This document shows, piece after piece, positions 35,515-45,659 of a DNA stretch of 64,000 nucleotides. Source of the stretch: Prunella strophiata (taxonomy: Eukaryota; Chordata; Aves; Passeriformes; Prunellidae); assembly GCA_036583965.1 (NCBI GenBank), contig JAZBQD010000025.1:12106300-12170299 (forward strand), in the 5' to 3' direction. The notes under the pieces were generated by a model. That model saw only the letters and a program-made list of their open reading frames with translations. It was not told the origin of the DNA and ran no database searches. The translations under genes were made by a program, and so were the position numbers. The first letter of the stretch is position 1, and every line of letters starts with the position of its first letter.

Positions 35515-37579
35515 CTCACCCTCCAGGCATTGCTCAGCAGAATTAAAAGTGTTGGTCTCTTTTCAGTCCGGCCTCCATTTCCTCCAGAAGGGCTCACAAA
35601 TGCTGTGTTTGTGTTTCATCACTTCAGAACCATTACACATGGATTTATTTTTTTATTGCCATCTCAACCACCTTCCTCTCAAAGATTTGGGCATAGTATT
35701 TTTATTTTTAGATAAGTTTCCACATTCCCTTCACAGCTAATGTTTATAGAGGGAGGCTAAACCATCCCATGTACCCATAGCAACCATCGAGGAGAGGATA
35801 CATTGCATTATTCAGACAATTTATGTCAGAGTTGCCAGTCCTGGCTCAAAGTCTCTGATGTCAATAAACTTGGATTTGTTGATAAGTGAAATCAGTATTT
35901 ACTGAAGGAGCACGTGCTCATACGGGAAGAATTATTCCTAATGAGAACACAGCCAGGGCTGTATTTGTGCTGTCTCATTCCCAGTCTGGGGACCATGTGT
36001 GCCTTTCCCAGTCCCTTCTGCAAGGCCAAAAGGGACCCCAGTTGTACCATTCCCCTCCCCAGCCAATATCAGCCTCCTAAAACGTGTGTCTGTCACCACA
36101 AACCCCAGTGGTGGAGCTGCTTCCCATCCCAGCCCACAGCACCCCATGAGCACAGGGGTTTGGGGCTGTGCTGGGTCTGGCTTCACAGACTCCTTCCCCC
36201 TTGATCTGCCATTTCCAGCACAAGGGTTTTTTTGGGGGGCTGTGCCAGACACATCCCTGGTTTAAGTAGCTCTTCCCACAGCAGCCAGCATGGATTAAAC
36301 ATCTCTGCCTTCACAGGACTGGTTCTGGCTGCCATAAAGTTGGAGTTTGATATTTTAGAGGTACCTGCTCTCTTCCCTGAGGAGGGAAGGTGGGGAGCTG
36401 GAAGTTGATGTCTCAGCCCATCTCGTGGGGTCTGAGCCCACCTTTCTCCCTGGGGCAGGGGGTGGCCTTGGCCAGGACCTGTCCCAGGTGTTGCTGTGCT
36501 GCTCCCTGGGGCTGCAGGGAGGGAAGCACAGAGACACCATTATTTATGTTGTTTTATGGTATTGAACAGCAAGGAATTTGGGGACTCTCCTTGGTTATAA
36601 GGAAAAAAAAAAAAAAAAGTGATTCCTCTCCAATTGCCTAATATTTCCAAGAATTTGAGATTACACAGGGAGGGGGTGAAACCTTCAGGCTGAGCATGAA
36701 GTGCTGGTGGTGTCACAGCTCTTCTCCTCTTCCTGGCTGCAGCTGGGACACATCCTGCATGGATGCAGGGCTGGATCTCATGGCCAGGGTCAGAACCTGA
36801 GTCCTGCTGCTTCCAAAGGACAGAGCTGCCCTGTGGGACCCCCAGGACCAGCTGCTTGCAGCCCCAGCTCTGCAGTGCACAGGCAGGAGCATCCAGCTCT
36901 GCAGAGACATCAAGGACCAAATGGGGTCCCTGGAAATGGGTCATGGGGCCATTTTCATACCTTCATGCCTTCAAAATGCAGCATGGGGCTTTCTGGGCCC
37001 ACTGGGGCTTGGCAGGGAGATTGTTTGCAGCCTTGGGAGTTGCTTCACGTGATGCTGTGTGCTGACGCCACAGATAACACTTCCTTTGAAGTTTGGGATA
37101 TTTCTCCAGAGCAAACACCAGGAAAGGAGAAACTAGTTAAATCTCAACTCCTACCTGGCAGGGACAGCTGGGTCACCCAGGTCATGGCTCTGTGCTGCCT
37201 CAGCTCCCCCCCATCCCACCAGACATCCTCTGTGCCCACCCTCGTGGAGGTTTTCTCTGCGTGGTTGTTTGCATGGCTCCCCCCCCACACATCTCCCTTC
37301 CATGGAACTGCACGTGGCAGTTCCTGGGGATGAGAGGATCATCTCTACACCCCAGCAATGGGGATGTGGGGCCAGCTCCACAGGATGCTTCACCCAGGAG
37401 CCCTTTGGGAGGTGGAGGCTGCATCCTGCAGTCCTTTCCCCGGTGGTGGTGACATCCAGGAGCAGGGACACATTCCCAAAGGCCCTTCTCTCCCTTGTGA
37501 CCTCCTGTAACCCCGTGCCCGTGTTTGCTCTCACCCAGGGAAGTTGCTGTGCCTTGCCCCAGGGGAGGGACAGCCACCA

Positions 37580-37690
37580 GCCCTTACGTGGCAAACAAAC
37601 CCAGCACAAACAGGGTGGCAAACAAACACAGAATCAACACGTGGCGCAATCGGGGCCGCACGTGCGGCGCTGGCAGCGCTGGGAATTCAC
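37580..37690. promoter_or_regulatory. Candidate regulatory cluster: two forkhead-like and two E-box sites
   Basis: The motif GTGGCAAACAAAC is present twice (37588-37600 and 37615-37627), each with an AAACAAAC forkhead-type core. Two CACGTG E-boxes follow at 37638-37643 and 37659-37664. The second sits inside the perfect 14-bp palindrome GCCGCACGTGCGGC. The block is CpG-rich in a CpG-poor neighbourhood, about 6 kb upstream of RASD1. A regulatory role is inferred from motif clustering alone. Confidence 0.4.
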
Positions 37691-40600
37691 CATCCCCACC
37701 CCGCTCCTGCCTGCTGAGTCTGCACTTGGGCTGCCTGGGAAGGTGGCAGGAAATGAGGGGTTCAGAGCTCTGCTGAGGATCCCCAAATCCATCCCAACAC
37801 TGAGGCAGAACCTTGGGTTTTTTGCCAGTGGTTGGGATTTGATGTAAAAGCAAAGATGAGCTTTGAGGTTTGGGGGCAGTTTGGGCACTGATTTATTGGG
37901 GATCCCTTGATCCAGAGAAAGTGGACAGGGGACATGACAGAATTTATCTTTGCAGGGGAATAAAGCAGCCTGTTCTATCCCTCTGTGTAGGGAAAACAAT
38001 GGATTTTATATGCTCACAAAGCAATGGGGAGAACGCCCAGGTGGGAAACTGTTCCCATGTGGGAAACCTCCAGTGCTGGATCCCAAACAAATTCTTAGGC
38101 AGGATGGGCATCCCAGGGCTGAGCTGCATGGGCTCTGCTGGCAGGTCCATGCTCAAGGATCTGGGATCTGGCAGTTCCCAACTCACTGGTGTCCAGGGAA
38201 AGCTTTGAAATTTTCCCCAGTGCTGGAGAGCAGCAGCAGCAGCAGCACCCCATGGCCACTGTCCCCCTGGCCCAGGCATCACCCCCATGGGCACAGGGTG
38301 GAGAAGGCTCCATCCAAACCAGCCCAGCCCATTTCCACCCTCACTCCGGGGGTCCTTACGCACGGAGCTCCTGCCATGAGGCAGAGGACAAGTTACCAGG
38401 CTGTTTTCTTTAATTTTCACATTCTAAAGCTGCCCCGAGACAGCCCCCGGTGAGCTGTATCCTCCTCGGATCCTGTTTCAAAGGGAAAAAATGGTAGGAA
38501 TGTGCTGCTTTTTCCATGGTGCATTCTCCTCGGGAGGAGCTGTTTATAGAGCACAGCTCCTCTCCCAGTCAGGGCTGTAGGAGGGCTCAGAGCCACCAGA
38601 GTCCTGGGCAGACTCAGGGCCAGGCTCTGCCTGCTGGGATGGAGCCTCCAGGATTTGGATTTGGCCACTGGCTCAGCCTGTGTCCAGCTCAGCTCCCCCA
38701 AATCCCAACCCCTCAGCAGGAGATGTGGGAGCTGAGAGGAAACATCTCCCCCAGCACTGCTGCCCCTCCCTCTGCCAGCTCCTGCCTGGCACTGCCCACC
38801 CAGCTCCCTGCCTCCTCCTGGGCCTTCATCTCTGTCCTGCCAGCCCTGCCAGCCATCACCATTTCCATGGGAACCTTCCTGAAACCCTCAGCAATGTCTC
38901 CACTGGGGTCACCAAGCCTCCCTCTGCCTGTCCCTTGTGTCCCAAGCCCAGTTGCTGCCTGTCTCTGCTTCCAGGTGACATTTCTCCCTAACCCCAGAGA
39001 AGCTGAAGGAAATTCTTCTCTTTGGAAGGGAGCAGGAGTTTGGGGACACATCCAGGACATAGAGACACCTTTGGTTTTGCTGGCAGGTTGTTGAATGACC
39101 TGTGGGCAAGAGGATGGGATGAAAGGAGGTGGAAACTGGGAGCAGAGGATTTCCAGGGTGCTCCTGGCTCAGAGCACAGGGATGGATGTCTCGAGGGATC
39201 TCTTGCCATTCCTTGCCTGGGTGACTCCAGGAACTGGGGATTTGAGACATCTCAGGCTTTCAGATTCTCTGTTAATCAAATCCCAAGTGCTGAAAGGAAT
39301 CAAGAGACATGAAAAGTGTTGCTAAAGAAGCAGGGGGTGGGGGAGGGAAACAAATAAAGCCACCCCCCAGTCCCCAGAGAAGGAGCAGCTTCTGCATCAT
39401 ATCTCATCTGGGAAAAATTATATTTTGGGAATTACGTGCTTCTTCTGAAAAGCCTTAAAGAGATTTAATAAAATGAGACAAGCTAATAATATAGGGAATG
39501 AATAGCAACCCTGGATTCTGCATCTTGATTTAATCAGATGCTTTTCCTCAGGGGGACAAGCAAGAACTATGGCTAAAGCCTCCCTTCCCTTCCCTACCCA
39601 GCTGCTCCCCTCTTCCTCTGGCCATTCACTCCTCTCCCACCCCAGAGGAGCAGCCAGAGCAGGATCTGGGGTCCCATCAAGTCTCTGCTGCTTCAGCAGC
39701 AGCTGCTGGGAACTGCACAGCCCACGCTGGTTCTTTGGGAGCAGGGTAAGGAGCTGGACAGCAGCTTGCTCTACAGCCCCCAGGGAGAGGGGCCCTGTCC
39801 AAAGAACAGTCCTGGGGGAGAAAAGCAGGAATTGGAGGACCAGGAGAGCTGGGCTCGGCTCCATGTGTGTGCTTGCTCCAGAGCCTGGGAATGCTGTGTG
39901 CTGCTGCAGGGGGGATGAGCCCTTGGTGGGATGTGCAGCATCTGATGAGGAGCTCATGTGGGATGTGCCCCTCTCGCTGGCTGGGACAGCTGCAGGCTCT
40001 GCGTGTGCCAGGTGGGGAGGACACAAAGGCTCTCCCAGTGCTGTTTCACCGCTCAGACCCGCAGGACCCGGCCGTGAACCGAGGCCAGCCCTGCCCCGGG
40101 GGGATGATCCTTCCCAGCTCTGCTGCACACTCAGAAACCAAACCCATGTTCTGATGTAATTGTCCTTTTCCGAGTATCCCCCGCTCGCCTGTCCCTGTGC
40201 TGGGCACCCCGGTGCCTCTCCTGCTTCCTGGAACATTTTGCTTCCTACATTTCTGCCGTGGTGCTGCTGCTGTCAGCTCTGTTTTGCTGCTGCACAGTTC
40301 GTCCAAGCCAGGCCCTGGGGAGCCTCGTGTTCTGTCGCCGGGATGTTTGTGTGACTTTCGTGGAATTTCCTTCCCTCAGCCACTTGCTCACGGACACTGG
40401 GTGGGTTTGGCTGGTTGGCAGGTGGCTGGTGAACGGAGGAGGGTGAAAATAGGGAGGGAAATAACAAGAAAACAAGGATTGATCCGTGCTGAAGGTGATT
40501 CCATTAAAGGTGTCGCTGGGGTTCGTGCAGAGCATCCTGCCTGTGGCTCTGGCTGCTGCATGAAAGGGATTCTATCCTCCAAAACCAGGCAAGGAGCAAA

Positions 40601-41789
40601 ACATCCCACAAATAGCAGGGGCAGACTCTGGCAGCCGTGGGGGAAATGCCCTTTTACCTGCCTCTGCTCAAGCCTTGGGCTATTTGCAGTCAGGTCAGAA
40701 ATAGGTGGTGATTTGTAAAAGAGTCATAGCTGTGGGCAGGCTTTGCCTTGCAGCGTGGTGGATCCTTTATCATCAATCACTGGCAGCAGCTCCCAGCAAA
40801 TGTGCTTTGCTCCTACAGGAGATGAGTTTCTAGATGAGCCTGGGAGGACTCAGCTAATGCTGTGTAATGCTCCCTGCTCGGGCTCTGCGTGACTCCAGGA
40901 GGAGCTGGGCTCTGGGGTGGCACAGGCAGTGCCCACCACCTCTTCCCTGAGAGCTCCCATGGCAGCTCCCTCCTCCACCCACCCCAGGCCCCTGACATCC
41001 TGTCCCTGCTGTCCCTGCCTCTGGTCCCACTCCACCAAGCCCACAGCATCCCAGAGCACATCTGTCTACTGGCATGCTCTGCCCAAAGAACTGGTTGGAA
41101 GGAGCAAACAGATTTTTTTTCCTGTCAGCCAGGAGCAGGTTTCAGGCAGGCTATTTTTACCTGTTCCTGCCTCTATTAATAGTTGTACGGCCAGCAATAA
41201 ATGCTGATCGAGATATTCGATTTGTCTGTCCTCCAGAGGTTGCCACTTCCTATTCCCCCTGTTGTTTTCCATCAACTGCTTCAATTAAATGATCTTTTTG
41301 CTATTTGGGGTGATACATTTGGGCTTTGTGTTGGGCTATTAAACTTCTTCGCTGTCTCACACACAGATGAATAAACACAGGAAACTGTCCCACTTTCTCT
41401 CCTCCAAGTGTCCTTGTGCCTCCGGGCAGGATGTTTCCCTGCAGGCAGGGACGGGGCTGTAGGGGGCTCTTTGAGCTGCTGCTCCCTTCCAGACAGCCAC
41501 AGACAGCCACAATCCCTCCGTGAGCCTTCCGAGGGTGTTTAAATGAATATCCAAGGGTGACACCACGCTCAGGGGAGAGGAGAAGCTCAGCACCGTCCAT
41601 TTCCCAAGTGGTGCTGATGAAAGGCTCTGCTCTGCCCCAGTCTGTGTGTTCTACCCCTGAGGTCCCTCTCTGTGTTGTAGGGGAGGCTTCTGCTGCCCTG
41701 AACCTGACTAAAGCATCACCTTTTTATAAGATTTGTGTATGTGTGTGGTTTTTTTTAAATATATTTTCAAAATCATTATTTTATTTTTA

Positions 41790-42150
41790 TCGTAGAACAG
41801 GCCGGGTTGGAAGGGACCTTAAAGCTCATTTTGCACCACAGCCTGCCATGGGCAGGAACACCTTCTGCTAAATAAGATTGCTCCAAGTCCTGTCCTACCT
41901 GGCCTTGGACACTTCCAGCAATGGGTGCAGCCACTCTGGGCAACCTGTTCCAGTGCCTCACCACCCTCAAAGGGAAGAATTTCTTCCCAAAATCCCATTT
42001 AATTCTGCCATCTGTCAGCATGAAGCCATTCCCCCTTGTCCTGTCACTCCATCCCTGCTCCAAAGTCCCTCTCTGTCTCTCCTGGAGCACCTTTAGTCAC
42101 TGGAAGGGGCTCTGAGGTCTCTCTGGAGCCTTCCACTCCCCAGGCTGACC
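41790..42150 (-). mobile_element. CR1 LINE fragment, antisense, upstream of RASD1
   Basis: On the + strand it runs GGTTGGAAGGGACCTTAAAG, CCTGCCATGGGCAGGAACAC, CTGGCCTTGGACACTTCCAG, CATTCCCCCTTGTCCTGTCA and CTGGAGCACC. This is the reverse complement of a CR1 3' portion. Its truncated 5' end abuts the GGGAAT-type satellite array that starts at about 42176. Confidence 0.93.
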
Positions 42151-42175
42151 ATTCCCAGTTTTCCCAGTACGGCAC

Positions 42176-42630
42176 CGCTCCCGCTCCCATTCCCATTCCC
42201 CATTCCCATTCCCATTCCATTCCCATTCCCATTCCCATCCCCATTCATCCATTCCATTTCCATCAGTTCCCATTCCCCATACCCATTCTCATTCCATTCC
42301 CATTCCCCTGTCCCACCCTGTCCCCGTTCCCGTTCCCGTTCCCACTTTCCCATTCCGTTTCATTTCCATTCCCATCCCATTCCCATTCCATCCCATTCCC
42401 ATTCCCGTTCCCAGTTCCTGGCATTTCTGCCGCGATCCCCGCTGTCCCAGTCATTTCGGTCCATTCCAATTGACATCCCTCCCCCATTCCCATCCCATTC
42501 CCCCATTCCCATTCCTATTCCTTCCTGTCGTTCCCATTCCATTCTGCCCTGTCCCTCCTGCCGTTCCCATTCCATTCCCATTCCCTCCCATTCCCATTCC
42601 CTTCCCATTCCCATTCCCATTCCCGTCCAG
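42176..42630. repeat. CCCATT / CCATT satellite-like array (about 450 bp)
   Basis: The array is made of CCCATT hexamers and CCATT pentamers with interspersed CCCGTT variants. On the - strand this is GGGAAT and GGAAT, the short motif type also found in some vertebrate satellites. A few non-repetitive interruptions occur (about 42420-42470 and 42520-42560). It lies between a CR1 and a GGGATC array, 1.2-1.6 kb upstream of the RASD1 start codon. Confidence 0.93.
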
Positions 42631-42728
42631 CCTGCACCTGCCGCCGGCCGGACTCTCGCCTGTCCCTAGCGGGGAACCGGCGCTGCACCGCTCTGAGTCC
42701 CGGCAACGGGGTCGGACGGGACCGGACC

Positions 42729-42846
42729 GGGATCAGTCGGGATCGGGGATCGGGATCGGGAACCGGGACCGGGATCGGGATCGGGATCGGGATCCGGGAT
42801 CGGGATCGGGATCGGGATCGGGATCGGGATCGGGACCGGGACCGGA
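42729..42846 (+). repeat. GGGATC hexamer array with G-quadruplex potential
   Basis: About 18 tandem copies of GGGATC are interrupted by GGGACC and GGGAACC variants. Runs of three G every six bases on the + strand fit the G-quadruplex rule with three-base loops many times over. The array lies about 1 kb upstream of RASD1 in CpG-rich sequence. Each unit also carries a CpG. Confidence 0.93.
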
Positions 42847-43239
42847 ATGAGGGTCGAGCTCGGGGTCAAGGGAAGCCGCCGTTCTAAGAGCCTCCCTCAA
42901 GGTGTCACCGCGCAGCCCCCAGCCCGCGCTGCAGCCCCCGGTGGGACCGAGACTTCTCTCTGCTCCCGGCCCCGCGCACCGCAGCTCGCACCGAAGGTGT
43001 TTTCTCCGGTTTTTCGGGCATTTGCACCGGGCAAGTGTAAACCGTAGCAAAACCACGGCAGGGAGTGGTGTGGGACCCTCTGCACGCCCCTCTCCCGGCT
43101 CCTGCAGCTCGGGGTCACCCCGCTCCCCGAGCCCCGGGAGCCCCGAGCCGGCTGCGGGGCGCCGGGAGCCGCACCGGGCTGAGAACGGGACGGGCACAAA
43201 GCACAGGGACCCCGTGATGAGATGCAAAGAGATCTGTTT

Positions 43240-43505
43240 CAAACGGGACTGTGAAAGGGACCGGGAGTGCGAGCGGGAGTTCGAAGCACCAGAGTTCCAA
43301 CCGGGCTGCGAACGGGACCAGGCTGTAAATCCCCAGGAGCGCAAACCGGGATGGGAACGGGACCTGTCTGTGCACCCCCGGGAGCGCGAACCACAGTGGG
43401 AACGGGACCGGGCTGCGCAGCAGCGGGAGCGCGAACGGGGCTGCGAACGGGACAGGGCTGCCGAGCACCGGAGCCCCAAGCGGGCTGTGAACGGCACCAG
43501 GCAGC
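43240..43505 (+). repeat. 45-bp minisatellite upstream of RASD1
   Basis: The anchor AACGGG recurs at 43311, 43356, 43401 and 43446 with exactly 45-base spacing, with weaker copies before (about 43242-43270) and after (43490). Units contain GGGAGCGCGAAC and GGGCTGCG blocks. Because 45 is a multiple of three, one frame stays open through all copies with a 15-residue period (for example CERDQAVNPQERKPG). No function is known. Confidence 0.88.
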
Positions 43506-43589
43506 GGAGCCCCGGGAGCGCTCCCGGGGCTGCGGACGGGAGCGGTGCGCGCAGCCCGGAGCCCGGCGGGGGCCGCGGGCCGGGCCGGG

Positions 43590-43700
43590 CGCGGAGCCGG
43601 GCGCTGACTCAGCCGCCGCCGCCGCCCCGGGCCGTGACGCGCCGAGGGGCGGTCGCTGCCGGCTCCATAAAACGCGGCGGCCGCCGTGCAGAGCTCACAC
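43590..43700 (+). promoter_or_regulatory. RASD1: RASD1 core promoter
   Basis: A very GC-rich island carries an AP-1 site TGACTCA at 43605-43611, a CRE-like TGACGC at 43635-43640 and a TATA-like ATAAAA at 43667-43672 about 140 bases before the start codon. This would put transcription start near 43697-43702. RASD1 is a rapidly inducible gene in mammals, and a TATA-type promoter with AP-1/CRE sites fits that. The start site is inferred. Confidence 0.6.
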
Positions 43701-43806
43701 CGACCCTTCCTGAGAGGGAAGAGGGGCTGAGCAGCCGGGCAGGCAGCGCCTTCCTTTCCTTCTCCTCGTCTCCTTCTCGGCGCAAGCTGCACTTTTGCCG
43801 GCGTCA

Positions 43807-44092
43807 ATGAAACTGGCAGCGATGATCAAGAAGATGTGTCCCAGCGAGGCCGAGCTGAGCATCCCCGCCAAGAACTGCTACCGCATGGTCATCCTGGGCT
43901 CCTCCAAGGTGGGCAAGACGGCCATCGTCTCGCGTTTCCTCACCGGCCGCTTCGAGGAGCAATACACGCCCACCATCGAGGACTTCCACCGCAAGTTCTA
44001 CAGCATCCGTGGTGAGGTGTACCAGCTCGACATCCTGGACACGTCGGGCAACCACCCCTTCCCAGCCATGCGCCGCCTCTCCATCCTCACAG
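43807..44092 (+). CDS. RASD1: RASD1 exon 1 (Dexras1, Ras-like GTPase), residues 1-95
   Basis: RASD1 is a membrane-attached Ras-family GTPase, induced by glucocorticoid in mammals, that modulates heterotrimeric G-protein and NO signalling. The exon starts MKLAAMIKKMCPSEAELS as in other vertebrates and contains the P-loop GSSKVGKTA (residues about 31-39), the effector region YTPTIEDFHRK and the G3 motif DTSG followed by NHPFPAMRR. It ends ...RRLSILT plus one base of the Gly codon at a consensus donor G|GTACTT. The ATG at 43807 is chosen because it gives the family N-terminus. PEMT lies upstream in the same orientation, and MED9 is convergent downstream. Confidence 0.98.
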
Positions 44093-44309
44093 GTACTTGT
44101 CAGGAGCTCCCTCTGCCACATTCCTGCTCAGTTTGGGGATGTTTTTGCAGTTCTGGGAGGAGGGAGGTACGATTTTGTGTGTTCAAGTGGTTGGGCAGCT
44201 CTTCTTGGTGCTGCCTGGTTCTTCTTTCTCCAAGCCTGTATTTGGCTTAGGAGTTGGGTCTCTGCCTGCCCATCCCTTCAACCACCTCACGTTCCCTCTC
44301 TGTCCCCAG
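44093..44309 (+). other. RASD1 intron (217 bp)
   Basis: This is a short phase-1 intron from GTACTT to CTGTCCCCAG, at the same position as in mammalian RASD1. The reading frame stays accidentally open through much of it. Confidence 0.93.
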
Positions 44310-44861
44310 GAGACTGTGTTCATCCTCGTGTTCAGCCTGGACAACCGAGACTCCTTTGAGGAGGTGCAGCGCCTGAAGCAGCAGATCCTGGAGACCAAGT
44401 CCTGCCTGAAGAACAAAACCAAGGAGAACATAGAGGTGCCCCTGGTCATCTGCGGCAACAAGGGCGACCGGGACTTTTACCGGGAGGTTCAGCCCAGGGA
44501 GATCGAGCAGCTGGTGGGAGGGGACCCCAAGAAATGTGCCTACTTCGAGATCTCAGCCAAGAGGAACAGCAGCCTGGACCAGATGTTCCAGGCTCTCTTC
44601 GCCATGGCCAAGCTGCCCAGCGAGATGAGCCCCGACCTGCACCGCAAGGTCTCGGTGCAGTACTGCGACATCCTGCACAAGAAGGCGCTGAAAGGCAAAA
44701 AGCTGCTGAAGGACGGGGGCCGGGGCGGCACGGAGGAGGCGTACGGCATCGTGGCCCCCTTCGCCCGGCGGCCCAGCGTGCACAGCGACCTCATGTACAT
44801 CCGCGAGAAAGCCATCGGCGGCGGGCACGGCAAGGAGAAGGATCGCTGCGTGATCAGCTAG
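44310..44861 (+). CDS. RASD1: RASD1 exon 2, one-base frameshift at its start
   Basis: The exon carries VFILVFSLDNRDSFEEVQRL, the G4 motif in ICGNKGDRD, the G5 motif EISAK, the basic C-terminal extension found only in the RASD branch and a CAAX box CVIS before TAG (44859-44861). With exon 1 the expected protein is about 278 residues, close to the mammalian 281. As written, however, GAGACTGTG at 44310-44318 has one base more than the GAGA(C/T)GTG form expected after the phase-1 junction. The literal spliced frame gives GDCVHPRVQ... and stops at TGA 44357-44359 after about 111 residues. No alternative AG restores the frame. Intact conservation downstream suggests a sequence error rather than a dead gene. 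Confidence 0.96.
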   Translation, partial: ETVFILVFSLDNRDSFEEVQRLKQQILETKSCLKNKTKENIEVPLVICGNKGDRDFYREVQPREIEQLVGGDPKKCAYFEISAKRNSSLDQMFQALFAMAKLPSEMSPDLHRKVSVQYCDILHKKALKGKKLLKDGGRGGTEEAYGIVAPFARRPSVHSDLMYIREKAIGGGHGKEKDRCVIS

Positions 44862-45515
44862 GAGCCCCCGCTCGCCACGGGAAAGAAGGAAGGAAGGAAA
44901 GGAGGAAAGGAGGGGGGAAAAGATGCTCGTTTCCGAATTGACTTTGGGCGGGTGCCCAGCCGGGCAGAGAGGGCGTCGCCTCTCCCCCAGCCTCCCTCCT
45001 CCCGCTTTCATCATCTCCCTCTCCCCGAGGGTGCATTTTGGGAGCGAGGGATGCGAAGGGGGAGGCTTTGGAGGGCAGGAGGGGAATGTCACTGGGAACA
45101 GCCTCCTCCTCTGGGCAAAGAGACAGGGAAAGGGTGAGCTGCTGGGCAGCCAGGTGGGAGGATGAGTGTGGAGGGCACAAACTTTGGTGTTTCTTTCCCT
45201 CCCAAACCACCCAGCCTCAGGCACTGCCTTCAAGAGGGAGGGCAGGGGCCTGGCCAGCACCTGCCTGGGGCTTTGGGGTTGGTTCTTGATTTATTTTTTT
45301 TTTTTTTCCAACTTGAGAAGCTGTGCACGGACTCTGGCTCTGTGTTGTGTGTTCATCTGTGTCTGCAAAACACGTGCAGAAGACACTCCTAAGCTGTTGC
45401 AAAGACATTGCAGAGTTACAGCCCCGATGGACCAAAAAACTGACTCTTGTTTACATTTGTCTTGTTTGATTTGCAAGATTTGGGGAGGGTGGGGGGAGCG
45501 GGAAGGGTTTTACAA

Positions 45516-45521
45516 AATAAA
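45516..45521 (+). terminator. RASD1: RASD1 poly-A signal, proximal
   Basis: An AATAAA hexamer lies about 650 bases after the RASD1 stop, with a GT-rich stretch (GGTATTGTTTGTCATTG) just downstream. Confidence 0.6.
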
Positions 45522-45632
45522 ATAATAGGCACTTTATGTAGGTATTGTTTGTCATTGACATGAACAAAAAAAAAAAATCTTCAAGTGTTTCTACCGTGGG
45601 TGAAACTTGATGTTTTATTTTTTCTACAAATT

Positions 45633-45638
45633 AATAAA
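45633..45638 (+). terminator. RASD1: RASD1 poly-A signal, distal
   Basis: A second AATAAA lies about 770 bases after the stop, followed by CACCTGTGGGTTTGCCTTTG, which is T/G-rich. Either or both signals may be used. Confidence 0.65.
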
Positions 45639-45659
45639 ATCTTTTTAAAAATTACACCT

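Larger units (their letters stand above)
33493..41789. other. PEMT-RASD1 intergenic region with PEMT 3' UTR
   Basis: No further gene is recognised between PEMT and RASD1, as in mammals. The left part should hold the PEMT 3' UTR: candidate AATAAA signals are at 35326-35331 and 35863-35868. A very good acceptor (CCCTTTTCCTTTTGCAG ending at 34185) could start a 3'-UTR exon. Several open frames over 190 codons at 36.7-40.2 kb overlap one another on both strands and look composition-driven. Poly-A is present at 36603-36618. Confidence 0.6.

Noticed and set aside
36701..39094. Three + strand frames of 192-210 codons between PEMT and RASD1
   Set aside because: They are composition-driven; their protein sequence is low complexity without conserved motifs, and no gene is known at this place in other vertebrates.
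39418..40236. 272-codon - strand frame and overlapping 196-codon + strand frame
   Set aside because: Several frames are open on both strands over the same GC-rich stretch, with no recognisable domain and no splice support.
42733..43497. 254-codon - strand frame over the GGGATC and 45-bp arrays
   Set aside because: It is an Arg/Ser/Pro dipeptide run created by repeats whose period is a multiple of three.
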